Numbered from the stretch's first letter, positions 1-5,400 are shown. The stretch is DNA of 5,855 bases from Chloroflexota bacterium (GCA_005881055.1 VBHW01000177.1:1-5855); one strand, 5' to 3'. The notes: generated by a model not told the origin, from the sequence alone. Numbers and translations: made by a program.

Positions 1-2
1 AA

Positions 3-507
3 CTGCCCGACACCATCCGCGTCCGCCTCACCGAGCGCGTGGCCGTCCTCGTCTGGGCGACCGGCGACCGGCGCTACCTCGTGGACCACGACGGGGTCCT
101 GTTCGCGTCCCTCGACGTCGCCCCCGACGCCGCGGTGGCCCTGCGGACGGTCGACGACCGGCGGGCGACCTCGCTGAGCCTGACGATCGGGGACACGCTC
201 GACGCGGTGGACCTCGACGCCGCGACCCGGCTCGGCTCGCTCGTGCCGGCCGACGTCGGCAGCGCCGCGAGCGGCCTCTCGATCGGGGTCGATGACGAGG
301 GTGGTTTTACCGTGTCGAGCGCCCCGGCCGGATGGACCGCGACGCGCGACGTTCGGGTTCTACACACCGACGCTGCGCACGCCGGATCTCGTGCCGGCCC
401 AGGTGCGGCTCCTGCGCAGCCTCATCGGACGGGTCGGCGAGGCGAAGGTCGCGACGGTCCTCCTCGCCGACGCGACGAACGGCACGTACACGACTCGCAA
501 GCCGTGA
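3..507 (+). CDS. ftsQ: Cell division protein FtsQ, C-terminal part, frameshifted
   Basis: FtsQ (DivIB in Firmicutes) is a bitopic membrane protein whose extracytoplasmic domain links early and late divisome proteins. The 5' end lies outside the window. Read from base 3, the fragment begins LPDTIRVRLTERVAVLVWAT and then shows YLVDHDGVLF; the ER..V..W / YLVD.DGV pattern is typical of the FtsQ domain. The frame holds to 344 (114 residues) and then runs into Arg/Pro-rich nonsense ending at 800. The expected C-terminus, starting FGFYTPTLRTPDLVP and ending TNGTYTTRKP, continues in another frame from 352 to the TGA at 505-507 (51 residues). The break falls exactly on a 7-bp tandem duplication at 338-351; dropping one copy joins the frames as GWTAT-FGFYTP. 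It is either a real disruption or an assembly error. Its place upstream of sbp and ftsA supports the identity. Identity is fairly sure; whether the gene is intact in the organism is not. Confidence 0.8.
338..351 (+). repeat. 7-bp perfect tandem duplication breaking ftsQ
   Basis: CGCGACG occurs twice back to back (338-344 and 345-351). Seven bases is not a multiple of three, so the second copy shifts the reading frame. Removing either copy restores a continuous FtsQ reading. It looks like slippage or an assembly artefact. Confidence 0.9.
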
Positions 508-577
508 CCGGCGGCCCGCCCAGCCTCGCGCCGGCCCGGAGGACTGTTCGCCCCACCTCGGCCGATGCCGTCGCGGG

Positions 578-607
578 TTGCCGCGCCGGGAGCGCGTCTT
601 GTAGCCT
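578..607 (+). promoter_or_regulatory. Candidate promoter for sbp-ftsA
   Basis: A TTGCCG box (578-583; four of six bases match the sigma-70 -35 consensus) is followed after 18 bases by TAGCCT (602-607), a TANNNT-type -10. Transcription would start near 614, about 25 bases upstream of the sbp GTG. The 131-base gap after ftsQ otherwise holds only a weak hairpin just after the ftsQ stop (CCGGCG 508-513 with CGCCGG 529-534). Pattern match by eye only. Confidence 0.35.
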
Positions 608-639
608 TGCCGAAACGACCGGAACGAGGGCGAACCCGC

Positions 640-963
640 GTGCTTCTCCCCCTGGCAGGCCTCGTCCTCGGCGTCCTGCTGGGCCTCGTTCTCAAGGTCA
701 ACGTCAGTTTCGAGTTCGCCCGATACAGCGCCGTCGCCATCGTCGCTGCGCTCGATTCGGTCCTTGGAGCGGTCCGAGCCGAGCTCGACGGGGTCTATGA
801 CAATCGAATCTTCATCACCGGCTTCGTCACGAACGCGGTCCTGGCGGTGATGCTGACGTTCATCGGCGACCGCCTCGGGGTGGACCTCTACCTCGTGGCA
901 CTCATCACGTTCGGACCGCGCATCTTCAACAACGTGGCGCTCATCCGGCGGCACTTCCTCTAG
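640..963 (+). CDS. sbp: Small basic protein Sbp (DUF1290 family)
   Basis: A short integral membrane protein of the DUF1290 family, named after Bacillus subtilis Sbp, which is encoded in the dcw region; its molecular role is poorly defined. The 107-residue product starts MLLPLAGLVLGVLLGLVLKV. It has hydrophobic segments at about 2-18, 29-45, 57-77 and 80-93, and the family-like stretches YSAVAIVAALDSVLGAVRA (30-47), VDLYLVALITFGPRIFNN (81-98) and a basic end LIRRHFL. I chose GTG at 640 because GAGGG (626-630) sits 9 bases ahead and family members start right before this first hydrophobic segment. The frame is also open from an ATG at 565, but that would add 25 Arg/Pro/Ala-rich residues. The position between ftsQ and ftsA fits. 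The 43-base gap to ftsA suggests cotranscription. Confidence 0.85.
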   Translation: MLLPLAGLVLGVLLGLVLKVNVSFEFARYSAVAIVAALDSVLGAVRAELDGVYDNRIFITGFVTNAVLAVMLTFIGDRLGVDLYLVALITFGPRIFNNVALIRRHFL

Positions 964-1006
964 AGCGGCACTTCCAGCAGTCGAGCGAGCGAGGCGACAG
1001 CGAACG

Positions 1007-2239
1007 GTGGAACGAGAAGCGATCCTCGTCGGGATCGACGTGGGCACGAGCAAGGTCTGTGCCCTCATCGGCGAGGTTCGGCGCGACGGCGGCCTGACGA
1101 TCATCGGCAAGGGGACGATGCCGGCGACCGGGCTGAAGAAGGGCGTCGTCGTCAACATCGACCAGACCGTGCACTCGATCGCCCAGGCCGTCGAACAGGC
1201 GGAGCGCCTCTCGGGCATGAAGATCGACCGCGCATTCGTCGCGGTGGGCGGGCAGCACGTCGAGAGCCAGAACTCGCCGGGGACCGTCGCCGTGAGCGGC
1301 CATGACCGCGAAGTCACCCGCGAGGACGTCAACCGCGCGACAGAGGTTGCCCGGGCGATCCAGATCCCGTCGAACCGCGAGGTGCTCCACGTCCTGCCGC
1401 GCGACTTCAGCGTCGACGACCAGGAGGGCGTCAAGGACCCCCTCGGGATGAGCGCGCTCCGGCTCGGCGTCGAGGTCCACATCGTCACCGCCTCGGCCAC
1501 GGCGGTCCAGAACCTGACGAAGTGCGTCGTCGCCGGCGGCGTGAAGATCGACGAGCTCGTCGCCGGGGCGCTCGCCTCGTCCGAGTCCGTCGCGTCGGAG
1601 ACCGAGCGCGACCTCGGGGTCGCGGTCGCGGACATCGGCGCCGGGACGATCGACCTCGCGCTGTTCGCCGACGGCTCCCCGCTCCACACGTCGGTGCTGC
1701 CCGTCGGTGGCAACAACGTGACGAACGACGTGGCGATCGGGCTGAAGACGAGCCTCCAGGCGGCCGAGGAGCTGAAGGTTCGCCACGGCTCGTGCGACCT
1801 CCGGACGGTCGCCGACGACGAGCAGATCACCGTCTCCGTCCTCGGGGAGGAGGCCGGACGCGAGATCAGCCGGCTCGAGGTCTGCCAGATCATCGAGGCC
1901 CGCATGCGCGAGACGTTCGAGATCACGCGCGACCGGATGCGCGAGTCCGGGCACGGCATGCTCCCAGCCGGGCTCGTCCTCACGGGCGGCGCGGCACAGC
2001 TCGGCGGCGTCGCCGAGCTCGGGCGCGAGGTGCTCCAGATGCCCGTGCGCATCGCCGCGCCGGCCGGCATCGGCGGCCTCGTCGACGGGTTGCTCACCCC
2101 GGCGTACTCGACGGCGATCGGGCTGCTCCTGTGGGGTGCCCGGGAGCTCGCGGCCGGTGAGCCTGTGCGCTACGAGTCGGCCCCGGCGCTCGGCGGTCTC
2201 GGCCGGATCCGGGACGCCCTCCGGAGCATCTTCCCGTAG
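1007..2239 (+). CDS. ftsA: Cell division protein FtsA
   Basis: FtsA is the actin-like ATPase that tethers FtsZ filaments to the inner face of the membrane and recruits later divisome proteins. The 410-residue length is normal. Visible motifs are phosphate-1 loop GIDVGTSKVCALIGE (9-23), a 1C subdomain region from about 40 to 160 containing GLKKGVVVNIDQTVHSI, phosphate-2 loop VAVADIGAGTIDLALF (205-220), adenosine motif GLVLTGGAAQLGG (322-334) and a C-terminal amphipathic helix GGLGRIRDALRSIFP (396-410) that would act as the membrane anchor. The start is GTG with GAGG (991-994) 12 bases upstream, a modest ribosome binding site; the protein begins MEREAILVGIDVGTS, so little else could precede it. 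The upstream neighbour is sbp, 43 bases away. Its usual partner ftsZ is not adjacent: a yjbQ gene lies between. No lesion is seen. Confidence 0.97.
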   Translation: MEREAILVGIDVGTSKVCALIGEVRRDGGLTIIGKGTMPATGLKKGVVVNIDQTVHSIAQAVEQAERLSGMKIDRAFVAVGGQHVESQNSPGTVAVSGHDREVTREDVNRATEVARAIQIPSNREVLHVLPRDFSVDDQEGVKDPLGMSALRLGVEVHIVTASATAVQNLTKCVVAGGVKIDELVAGALASSESVASETERDLGVAVADIGAGTIDLALFADGSPLHTSVLPVGGNNVTNDVAIGLKTSLQAAEELKVRHGSCDLRTVADDEQITVSVLGEEAGREISRLEVCQIIEARMRETFEITRDRMRESGHGMLPAGLVLTGGAAQLGGVAELGREVLQMPVRIAAPAGIGGLVDGLLTPAYSTAIGLLLWGARELAAGEPVRYESAPALGGLGRIRDALRSIFP

Positions 2240-2276
2240 TCCGTCCTCCCTGCTCGCGTGAGTCGCAGCGGGACCG

Positions 2277-2681
2277 ATGAAGACGCGCGAGCTCTCCGTG
2301 CGGACCGGGTCGCGCCGCGGGCTGTTCGACCTGACGCCTGCCTGCGCGGAGCTCGTGGCCGGTGAGGGCGACGGGCTGCTCACGGTGTTCGTGCCGCATG
2401 CGACAGCAGGGGTCGTGGTCATGGAGCTCGGCTCCGGTTCGGAGGAAGACCTCATGGCCTCCCTCGACCGCCTGCTTCCGCGGAGGGACGGCTGGACGCA
2501 TCGCCACGGTTCCCGCGGACACGGGGCGGACCACGTCCTGCCGCTCTTCGTCGCGCCGTCCGTGACGATCCCGGTCGTCGGCGGGGAGCTCGGGCTGGGC
2601 ACATGGCAATCGATCGCGCTCCTCGACCCCAACCCCGACAACGAGATGCGCCGCGTCCACCTGAGCTTCACCGCAGGCTGA
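2277..2681 (+). CDS. yjbQ: YjbQ/UPF0047 family protein (secondary thiamine-phosphate synthase-like)
   Basis: This is a UPF0047 family protein. Members are often annotated as secondary thiamine-phosphate synthase because some can complement thiE mutants weakly; the physiological role is unsettled. The 134-residue length is typical. Family signatures are TVFVPHATAGVVVMELGSG (36-54, corresponding to the usual HTSA...E motif, with H41 and E50), a histidine-rich stretch containing H75, H77, H82 and H86 (HRHGSRGHGADH), then PSVTIPVVGGELGLGTWQ (94-111) and a closing RRVHLSF strand. The ATG at 2277 lies 37 bases after the ftsA stop; the only purine-rich stretch ahead, GCGGGA (2268-2273), is too close to be a good ribosome binding site, so expression may depend on translation from ftsA. 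I know no division role for this family, so its place between ftsA and ftsZ may be incidental. Confidence 0.88.
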   Translation: MKTRELSVRTGSRRGLFDLTPACAELVAGEGDGLLTVFVPHATAGVVVMELGSGSEEDLMASLDRLLPRRDGWTHRHGSRGHGADHVLPLFVAPSVTIPVVGGELGLGTWQSIALLDPNPDNEMRRVHLSFTAG

Positions 2682-2731
2682 CCTCGCGACGGCGGCGATA
2701 GGCGCAGCGGCGGCTGGCGGCGGGCCGATGT

Positions 2732-2761
2732 CGCCGGTGGTTCCGGGACGCACCACCGGCG
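2732..2761 (+). terminator. Terminator-like hairpin after yjbQ
   Basis: A perfect 10-bp inverted repeat, CGCCGGTGGT (2732-2741) and ACCACCGGCG (2752-2761), with a 10-base loop, begins 51 bases after the yjbQ stop. No T-run follows, so it is not a classical intrinsic terminator, though GC-rich genomes often have hairpins without T-tracts. A smaller stem follows (GATCG 2768-2772 with CGATC 2779-2783). It may end the ftsA-yjbQ transcript before the ftsZ promoter, or stabilise the 3' end. Confidence 0.45.
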
Positions 2762-2817
2762 CACACCGATCGGGCCGTCGATCAGGACGCCCACTGCCGC
2801 CGCCGACAAGCCGGCGC

Positions 2818-2823
2818 TATACT
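2818..2823 (+). promoter_or_regulatory. Candidate ftsZ promoter -10 box
   Basis: TATACT matches five of six bases of the sigma-70 -10 consensus and stands out in this GC-rich context. A weak -35, CTGCCG (2794-2799), lies 18 bases upstream; it resembles the TTGCCG box found with the same spacing before sbp. The start would be near 2830, giving ftsZ a leader of about 150 bases. It follows the terminator-like hairpin at 2732-2761, which supports independent ftsZ transcription. Confidence 0.45.
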
Positions 2824-2824
2824 C

Positions 2825-2864
2825 CGCGGGAACCTCGCGGCCGCCCGACGGCGCGGTGCCCGCG
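2825..2864 (+). promoter_or_regulatory. Interrupted dyad at the ftsZ transcription start region
   Basis: Bases 2825-2838 pair with 2851-2864: CGCGGG with CCCGCG, ACC with GGT and CGC with GCG, separated by two single mismatches (A2831/G2858 and T2835/C2854), around a 12-base loop. That gives 12 pairs out of 14. The left arm covers the predicted start of transcription, so it may work as a DNA operator; it would form an RNA hairpin only in part if transcription starts near 2830. High GC raises the chance of accidental pairing. Confidence 0.3.
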
Positions 2865-2963
2865 CTGCCGCCATGCGAGGGAGCGCGCGACGGGCGTCCG
2901 TGGAACCGTCGCCGTCACCTGCACTCCGAGCCACCTGTACCAGCAACCACGAACCGGGACAAG

Positions 2964-2973
2964 CCTCCGGAGG
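2964..2973 (+). promoter_or_regulatory. ftsZ Shine-Dalgarno within a 10-bp palindrome
   Basis: CCTCCGGAGG is a perfect palindrome whose right half, GGAGG, is the strong ribosome binding site 8 bases before the ftsZ ATG; this spacing decides the start. The left half CCTCC is a copy of the anti-Shine-Dalgarno core. With no loop between the halves they cannot fold on each other, but the palindrome could pair between transcripts. Confidence 0.6.
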
Positions 2974-2981
2974 AACTGGCG

Positions 2982-4220
2982 ATGCCGCTGCGGTCCGACT
3001 CAGAGAACTTCGCCCTCATCCGGGTCATCGGGGTCGGCGGGGGTGGGAGCAACGCGGTCAACCGGATGATCCGGGCCGAGATGATGGGCGTCGAGTTCAT
3101 CGCCTGCAACACGGACGCCCAGGCGCTCCTGCAGAGCGACGCGCCGCACAAGATCCGGATCGGCGACAAGATCACGAAGGGACTCGGCGCCGGCGGTGAC
3201 GCCTCGATCGGCCAGCGGGCCGCCGAGGAGGACGCCGACAAGATCTCCGAGGCGCTCGTCGAGTCGGACATGGTCTTCATCACCGCGGGCCTCGGTGGCG
3301 GCACCGGGTCCGGAGCGGCGCCCGTCATCGCCGAGATCGCCAAGGAGGCCGGCGCGCTCACGATCGGGGTCGTGACGAAGCCGTTCGGCTTCGAGGGTCA
3401 GCGTCGCAAGCTCGTCGCGGAGAAGTCGGCCGAGGACCTCAAGGCGAAGGTCGACACGCTCATCACGATCCCGAACGACCGCCTGCGCGACGTCGTCCAG
3501 AAGAACACGAGCATCCTCGACGCGTTCCGCGTCGTCGACGACGTCCTCCGCCAGGGCGTCCAGGGCATCAGCGACATCATCACGGTGCCCGGGCTCATCA
3601 ACCTCGACTTCGCGGACGTCCGCGCGATCATGCGCGACGCCGGCTCCGCGCTCATGGGCATCGGCCGGGCGAGCGGCGAGAACCGCGCGCTCGAGGCCGC
3701 CCGCCAGGCGATCGCCAGCCCGCTCCTCGAGGTGAACATCAACGGCGCCCAGGGGATCCTCTTCAACATCACCGGCTCGTCGAACCTGAGCCTGTGGGAG
3801 GTGACGGAGGCCGCCGAGGAGATCAAGGCGGCGGCCGACCCGGAGGCCAACATCATCTTCGGGGCGAGCTTCAACGAGCGGCTCGGTGACGAGGTCCAGA
3901 TCACCGTCATCGCGACCGGCTTCGACGCGAACCGTCGCCGCACGCCCACGCGGCACGAGGTCGTTGGGGCGGCGCACGGAACCGAGGGCGGTGGATCGAT
4001 CCGCGCGGGCCGCGAGCGCGACTTCATCGAGGAGCTCGAGCGCCAGCGCGTCGCCTCGGCCCAGGACTCCGACGAGGACCGCGGCCGGACGGACGAGCGG
4101 GCCGCGGTCGCGGTGCCGATCCGTCCGGAGCGGACCGTCGGGGAGGCGGTGCCGGCGCCGCGCCGTGCCGCCTTCGACGCCGACGACCTGGAGATCCCGA
4201 GCTTCCTCCGCCGGAAGTAG
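2982..4220 (+). CDS. ftsZ: Cell division protein FtsZ
   Basis: FtsZ is the tubulin-like GTPase that assembles the cytoplasmic Z ring. The product is 412 residues. Motifs are IRVIGVGGGGSNAVNRMI (13-30, nucleotide-binding loop), CNTDAQAL (42-49), tubulin signature GGGTGSG (105-111), PNDRL (164-168), synergy loop NLDFADVRAIM (207-217, the catalytic acidic residues acting on the neighbouring subunit) and ATGF near 311-314. A disordered linker of roughly 80 charged residues follows, then the conserved C-terminal peptide DDLEIPSFLRRK (401-412) that binds FtsA and other partners. The start is ATG 2982: GGAGG (2969-2973) lies 8 bases ahead and MPLRSDSENFALIRVIGVGG begins as usual for the family. The frame is open further upstream to a GTG at 2856, but that would add 42 unlike residues. 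It ends in TAG, and yggS follows directly in the same frame. Confidence 0.98.
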   Translation: MPLRSDSENFALIRVIGVGGGGSNAVNRMIRAEMMGVEFIACNTDAQALLQSDAPHKIRIGDKITKGLGAGGDASIGQRAAEEDADKISEALVESDMVFITAGLGGGTGSGAAPVIAEIAKEAGALTIGVVTKPFGFEGQRRKLVAEKSAEDLKAKVDTLITIPNDRLRDVVQKNTSILDAFRVVDDVLRQGVQGISDIITVPGLINLDFADVRAIMRDAGSALMGIGRASGENRALEAARQAIASPLLEVNINGAQGILFNITGSSNLSLWEVTEAAEEIKAAADPEANIIFGASFNERLGDEVQITVIATGFDANRRRTPTRHEVVGAAHGTEGGGSIRAGRERDFIEELERQRVASAQDSDEDRGRTDERAAVAVPIRPERTVGEAVPAPRRAAFDADDLEIPSFLRRK

Positions 4221-4907
4221 ACGTCGGGCGGAGAGGCCGTCCTCGAGCGGATCGAGGCCGCCTGTGCGCGGGCCGGTCGCCGTCCGGACGAAGTCCAGCT
4301 CGTCGCGGTAACGAAGACCGTCCCCGCGGAGCGCGTGCGCGACGCGGTCGCCGTCGGGCTCGACCTGCTCGGGGAGAACCGCGTTCAGGAGGCGGCGGCG
4401 AAGATCCCGCTCGTGCCGGGCGGGCGCTGGCACCTCGTCGGCCCGCTCCAGTCGAACAAGGCCCGTCGTGCGGTGGAGCTCTTCGAGGCGATCGAGTCGA
4501 TCGACTCGCCGGCGATCGCGCGACGCGTCGACGGCCTCGCCCGCGAGATCCGGCCCGGGCCCCGGCTCGAGCACCGGCTCGAGGTCTACCTCCAGGTCAA
4601 CGTCGACGCCGACCCGGCGAAGGCGGGTTTCGACCCGGCTGCGCTCGAGGCGTCGCTGCCCGAGCTGCTCGGCCTGACCGGGCTGCGCATCGCGGGGCTC
4701 ATGACGATCGGCCGGCTCGTCGCGAACGCCGAGGAGGCACGGCCGACGTTCCGGGCACTCCGCGAGCTGTCGGCACGGCTGCGCGACGACCACCCAGGTC
4801 TCGGCGGAGGCCTCTCGATGGGGATGACCGACGACTATCCGGTCGCCGTCGAGGAGGGCGCGACGGTCGTCCGGATCGGCCGCGCCCTGTTCGGCGAGCG
4901 CCACTGA
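4221..4907 (+). CDS. yggS: YggS/YlmE family PLP-binding protein, start codon unresolved
   Basis: YggS-type proteins (PLPBP in eukaryotes, YlmE in Bacillus) are single-domain TIM-barrel proteins that bind pyridoxal 5'-phosphate and govern its homeostasis; no enzyme activity is established. The reading shows VLERIEAACARAGRRPDEVQ, LVAVTKT with the PLP lysine (codon 4314-4316), LLGENRVQE, WHLVGPLQSNKARR, YLQVNVDADPAKAGF, GLMTIG, and LSMGMTDDYPVAVEEGAT then VVRIGRALFG. The only standard in-frame start, GTG 4335, lies after the lysine and the first strand, so it cannot be the real start. The frame upstream is open only to the ftsZ TAG (4218-4220) and holds no ATG, GTG or TTG; I give the interval from that stop. 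Options are a non-standard start (for example ATC 4251, with GGAGAGG at 4230-4236), TAG readthrough from ftsZ, or a one-base error at the junction. Placement beside ftsZ is usual for this family. Confidence 0.85.
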   Translation, partial: TSGGEAVLERIEAACARAGRRPDEVQLVAVTKTVPAERVRDAVAVGLDLLGENRVQEAAAKIPLVPGGRWHLVGPLQSNKARRAVELFEAIESIDSPAIARRVDGLAREIRPGPRLEHRLEVYLQVNVDADPAKAGFDPAALEASLPELLGLTGLRIAGLMTIGRLVANAEEARPTFRALRELSARLRDDHPGLGGGLSMGMTDDYPVAVEEGATVVRIGRALFGERH

Positions 4908-4985
4908 CGTCGTCGCCATGGGCGCCGATTGACGTGCCGCTGACGCACGCGACCAAGGTGTCCGGGCGGAACCCTCGCGGCCGGC

Positions 4986-4994
4986 TGGTAGACT
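4986..4994 (+). promoter_or_regulatory. Extended -10 promoter upstream of DUF167 gene
   Basis: TGGTAGACT has the TGn extension followed by TAGACT (4989-4994), four of six bases matching TATAAT. No good sigma-70 -35 is seen 16-18 bases upstream, as is common for extended -10 promoters, although GGAACC (4968-4973) lies 15 bases ahead. Transcription would start near 5001, which is also a GTG codon. This lies in the 179-base gap between yggS and the DUF167 gene. Confidence 0.4.
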
Positions 4995-5000
4995 CGACGC

Positions 5001-5090
5001 GTGCTGACGTTCGCTTGCGAACCCACCAGCAGCCTCCCCGACCCCAGCCGTGCCGCTGGCGCGTGCCGTCCGTCTTCGCGCGTGCCATGA
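5001..5090 (+). CDS. Possible 29-residue leader ORF overlapping the DUF167 start
   Basis: GTG at 5001 opens a 30-codon frame beginning MLTFACEPTSSLPD and ending SSRVP before the TGA at 5088-5090. That stop overlaps the DUF167 ATG (5087-5089) as ATGA, the usual arrangement for translational coupling. The GTG sits about 6 bases after the extended -10 box, so the message could be leaderless. The peptide resembles nothing I know, has Pro/Ser/Arg-rich composition, and could be chance. It offers an explanation for the missing ribosome binding site of the next gene. Confidence 0.28.
   Translation: MLTFACEPTSSLPDPSRAAGACRPSSRVP
5009..5022 (+). promoter_or_regulatory. Operator-like inverted repeat GTTCGC-TT-GCGAAC
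   Basis: Two perfect 6-base arms are separated by TT, starting about 8 bases after the predicted transcription start. The two-base spacer is too tight for an RNA hairpin using all pairs, so a DNA-binding dimer is the more natural reader. Its half-sites are the reverse order of the Gram-positive LexA box (CGAAC-N4-GTTCG), so it should not be called an SOS box. Confidence 0.3.
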
Positions 5091-5368
5091 GCCCGGCCGA
5101 GGTCCGGTTCGCCGTCCGGCTGACGCCGCGCGGCGGCGCCGATCGCATCGAGGGCGTCGTCGACGGAGTGCTCCGGGCGGTTGTCTCGGCGCCTGCCATC
5201 GAAGGCGCCGCGAACCAGGCGCTGCTTCGCCTGCTGGCTGCGGAGCTCGGGGTGTCGCGCTCGTCCGTGCGGCTCGTCGCGGGCGCCGCGGGCCGCCAGA
5301 AGCTCGTCGTCGTGGACGGTATGGAGCGCGACGAGGTCCTCGCTCGCTGGCCCGAGCTCGCGGTATGA
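5087..5368 (+). CDS. yggU: DUF167 family protein (YggU-like)
   Basis: This is a small cytoplasmic protein of the DUF167/UPF0235 family, of unknown function; members such as E. coli YggU are often encoded near yggS. The 93-residue length matches the family. The whole product is the domain: VRFAVRLTPRGGADRIEGV (6-24, the V.V.P.A....I pattern), LRAVVSAPAIEGAANQALLRLLA (30-52, the family's APP.G.AN..L motif with one Pro replaced by Ala), LGVSRSSVRLVAGAAGRQKLVVVDG (56-80, the lg..s.v.l..G...R.K motif). The ATG at 5087 gives the best family length but has no Shine-Dalgarno; its ATGA overlap with an upstream 29-codon frame suggests coupled translation. GTG 5063 in the same frame is another possible start (8 more residues). 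The stop overlaps a -10-like box for the downstream tRNA. Confidence 0.82.
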   Translation: MSPAEVRFAVRLTPRGGADRIEGVVDGVLRAVVSAPAIEGAANQALLRLLAAELGVSRSSVRLVAGAAGRQKLVVVDGMERDEVLARWPELAV

Positions 5369-5369
5369 T
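5364..5369 (+). promoter_or_regulatory. Candidate -10 box for tRNA-Val
   Basis: TATGAT matches five of six -10 bases and lies 41 bases before the tRNA, overlapping the DUF167 stop codon TGA (5366-5368). No convincing -35 lies 16-18 bases upstream (CGCTCG at 5341-5346 is poor). Between it and the tRNA is a perfect 7-bp hairpin, CCCGGTC (5381-5387) and GACCGGG (5394-5400), in what would be the tRNA 5' leader. Confidence 0.33.
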
Positions 5370-5380
5370 GGCCCGGCCCT

Positions 5381-5400
5381 CCCGGTCCCATTCGACCGGG
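5381..5400 (+). promoter_or_regulatory. Hairpin in the tRNA-Val leader
   Basis: A 7-bp perfect stem, CCCGGTC with GACCGGG, around the six-base loop CCATTC. It begins 12 bases after the DUF167 stop and ends 10 bases before the tRNA. No T-run follows, so it is a weak terminator candidate for the DUF167 message or simply leader structure removed by RNase P. Confidence 0.3.

Noticed and set aside
345..800. Continuation of the FtsQ frame to the stop at 800
   Set aside because: After 344 the translation becomes Arg/Pro/Gly-rich without homology and overlaps sbp, while the real FtsQ C-terminus is visible in another frame to 507.
307..2097. Open frame of 596 codons on the - strand across ftsQ, sbp and ftsA
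   Set aside because: Same reason: antisense of conserved genes, Ser/Thr/Arg-rich translation without any domain.
941..2809. Open frame of 622 codons on the - strand across ftsA and yjbQ
   Set aside because: It is the antisense of well-supported genes with strong family motifs. Long antisense frames are expected in GC-rich DNA because stops are rare, and the translation shows no domain and biased Arg/Asp/Pro composition.
2856..2981. 42-residue N-terminal extension of FtsZ from GTG 2856
   Set aside because: ATG 2982 has an ideal Shine-Dalgarno, the family start fits there, and the extension lies in the predicted leader.
4335..4907. yggS starting at GTG 4335
   Set aside because: This version would lack the first strand and the PLP-binding lysine, while the reading upstream clearly continues the family sequence.
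3000..4919. Open frame of 639 codons on the - strand across ftsZ and yggS
   Set aside because: Antisense shadow of two conserved genes; the translation is low-complexity Arg/Asp/Leu/Val-rich with no recognisable motif.
5009..5022. LexA/SOS box
   Set aside because: The half-sites are in the opposite order (GTTCG-N4-CGAAC, not CGAAC-N4-GTTCG).
4934..5086. 51-residue N-terminal extension of DUF167 from GTG 4934
   Set aside because: It would span the predicted promoter, shows no family similarity and makes the protein far longer than the family.
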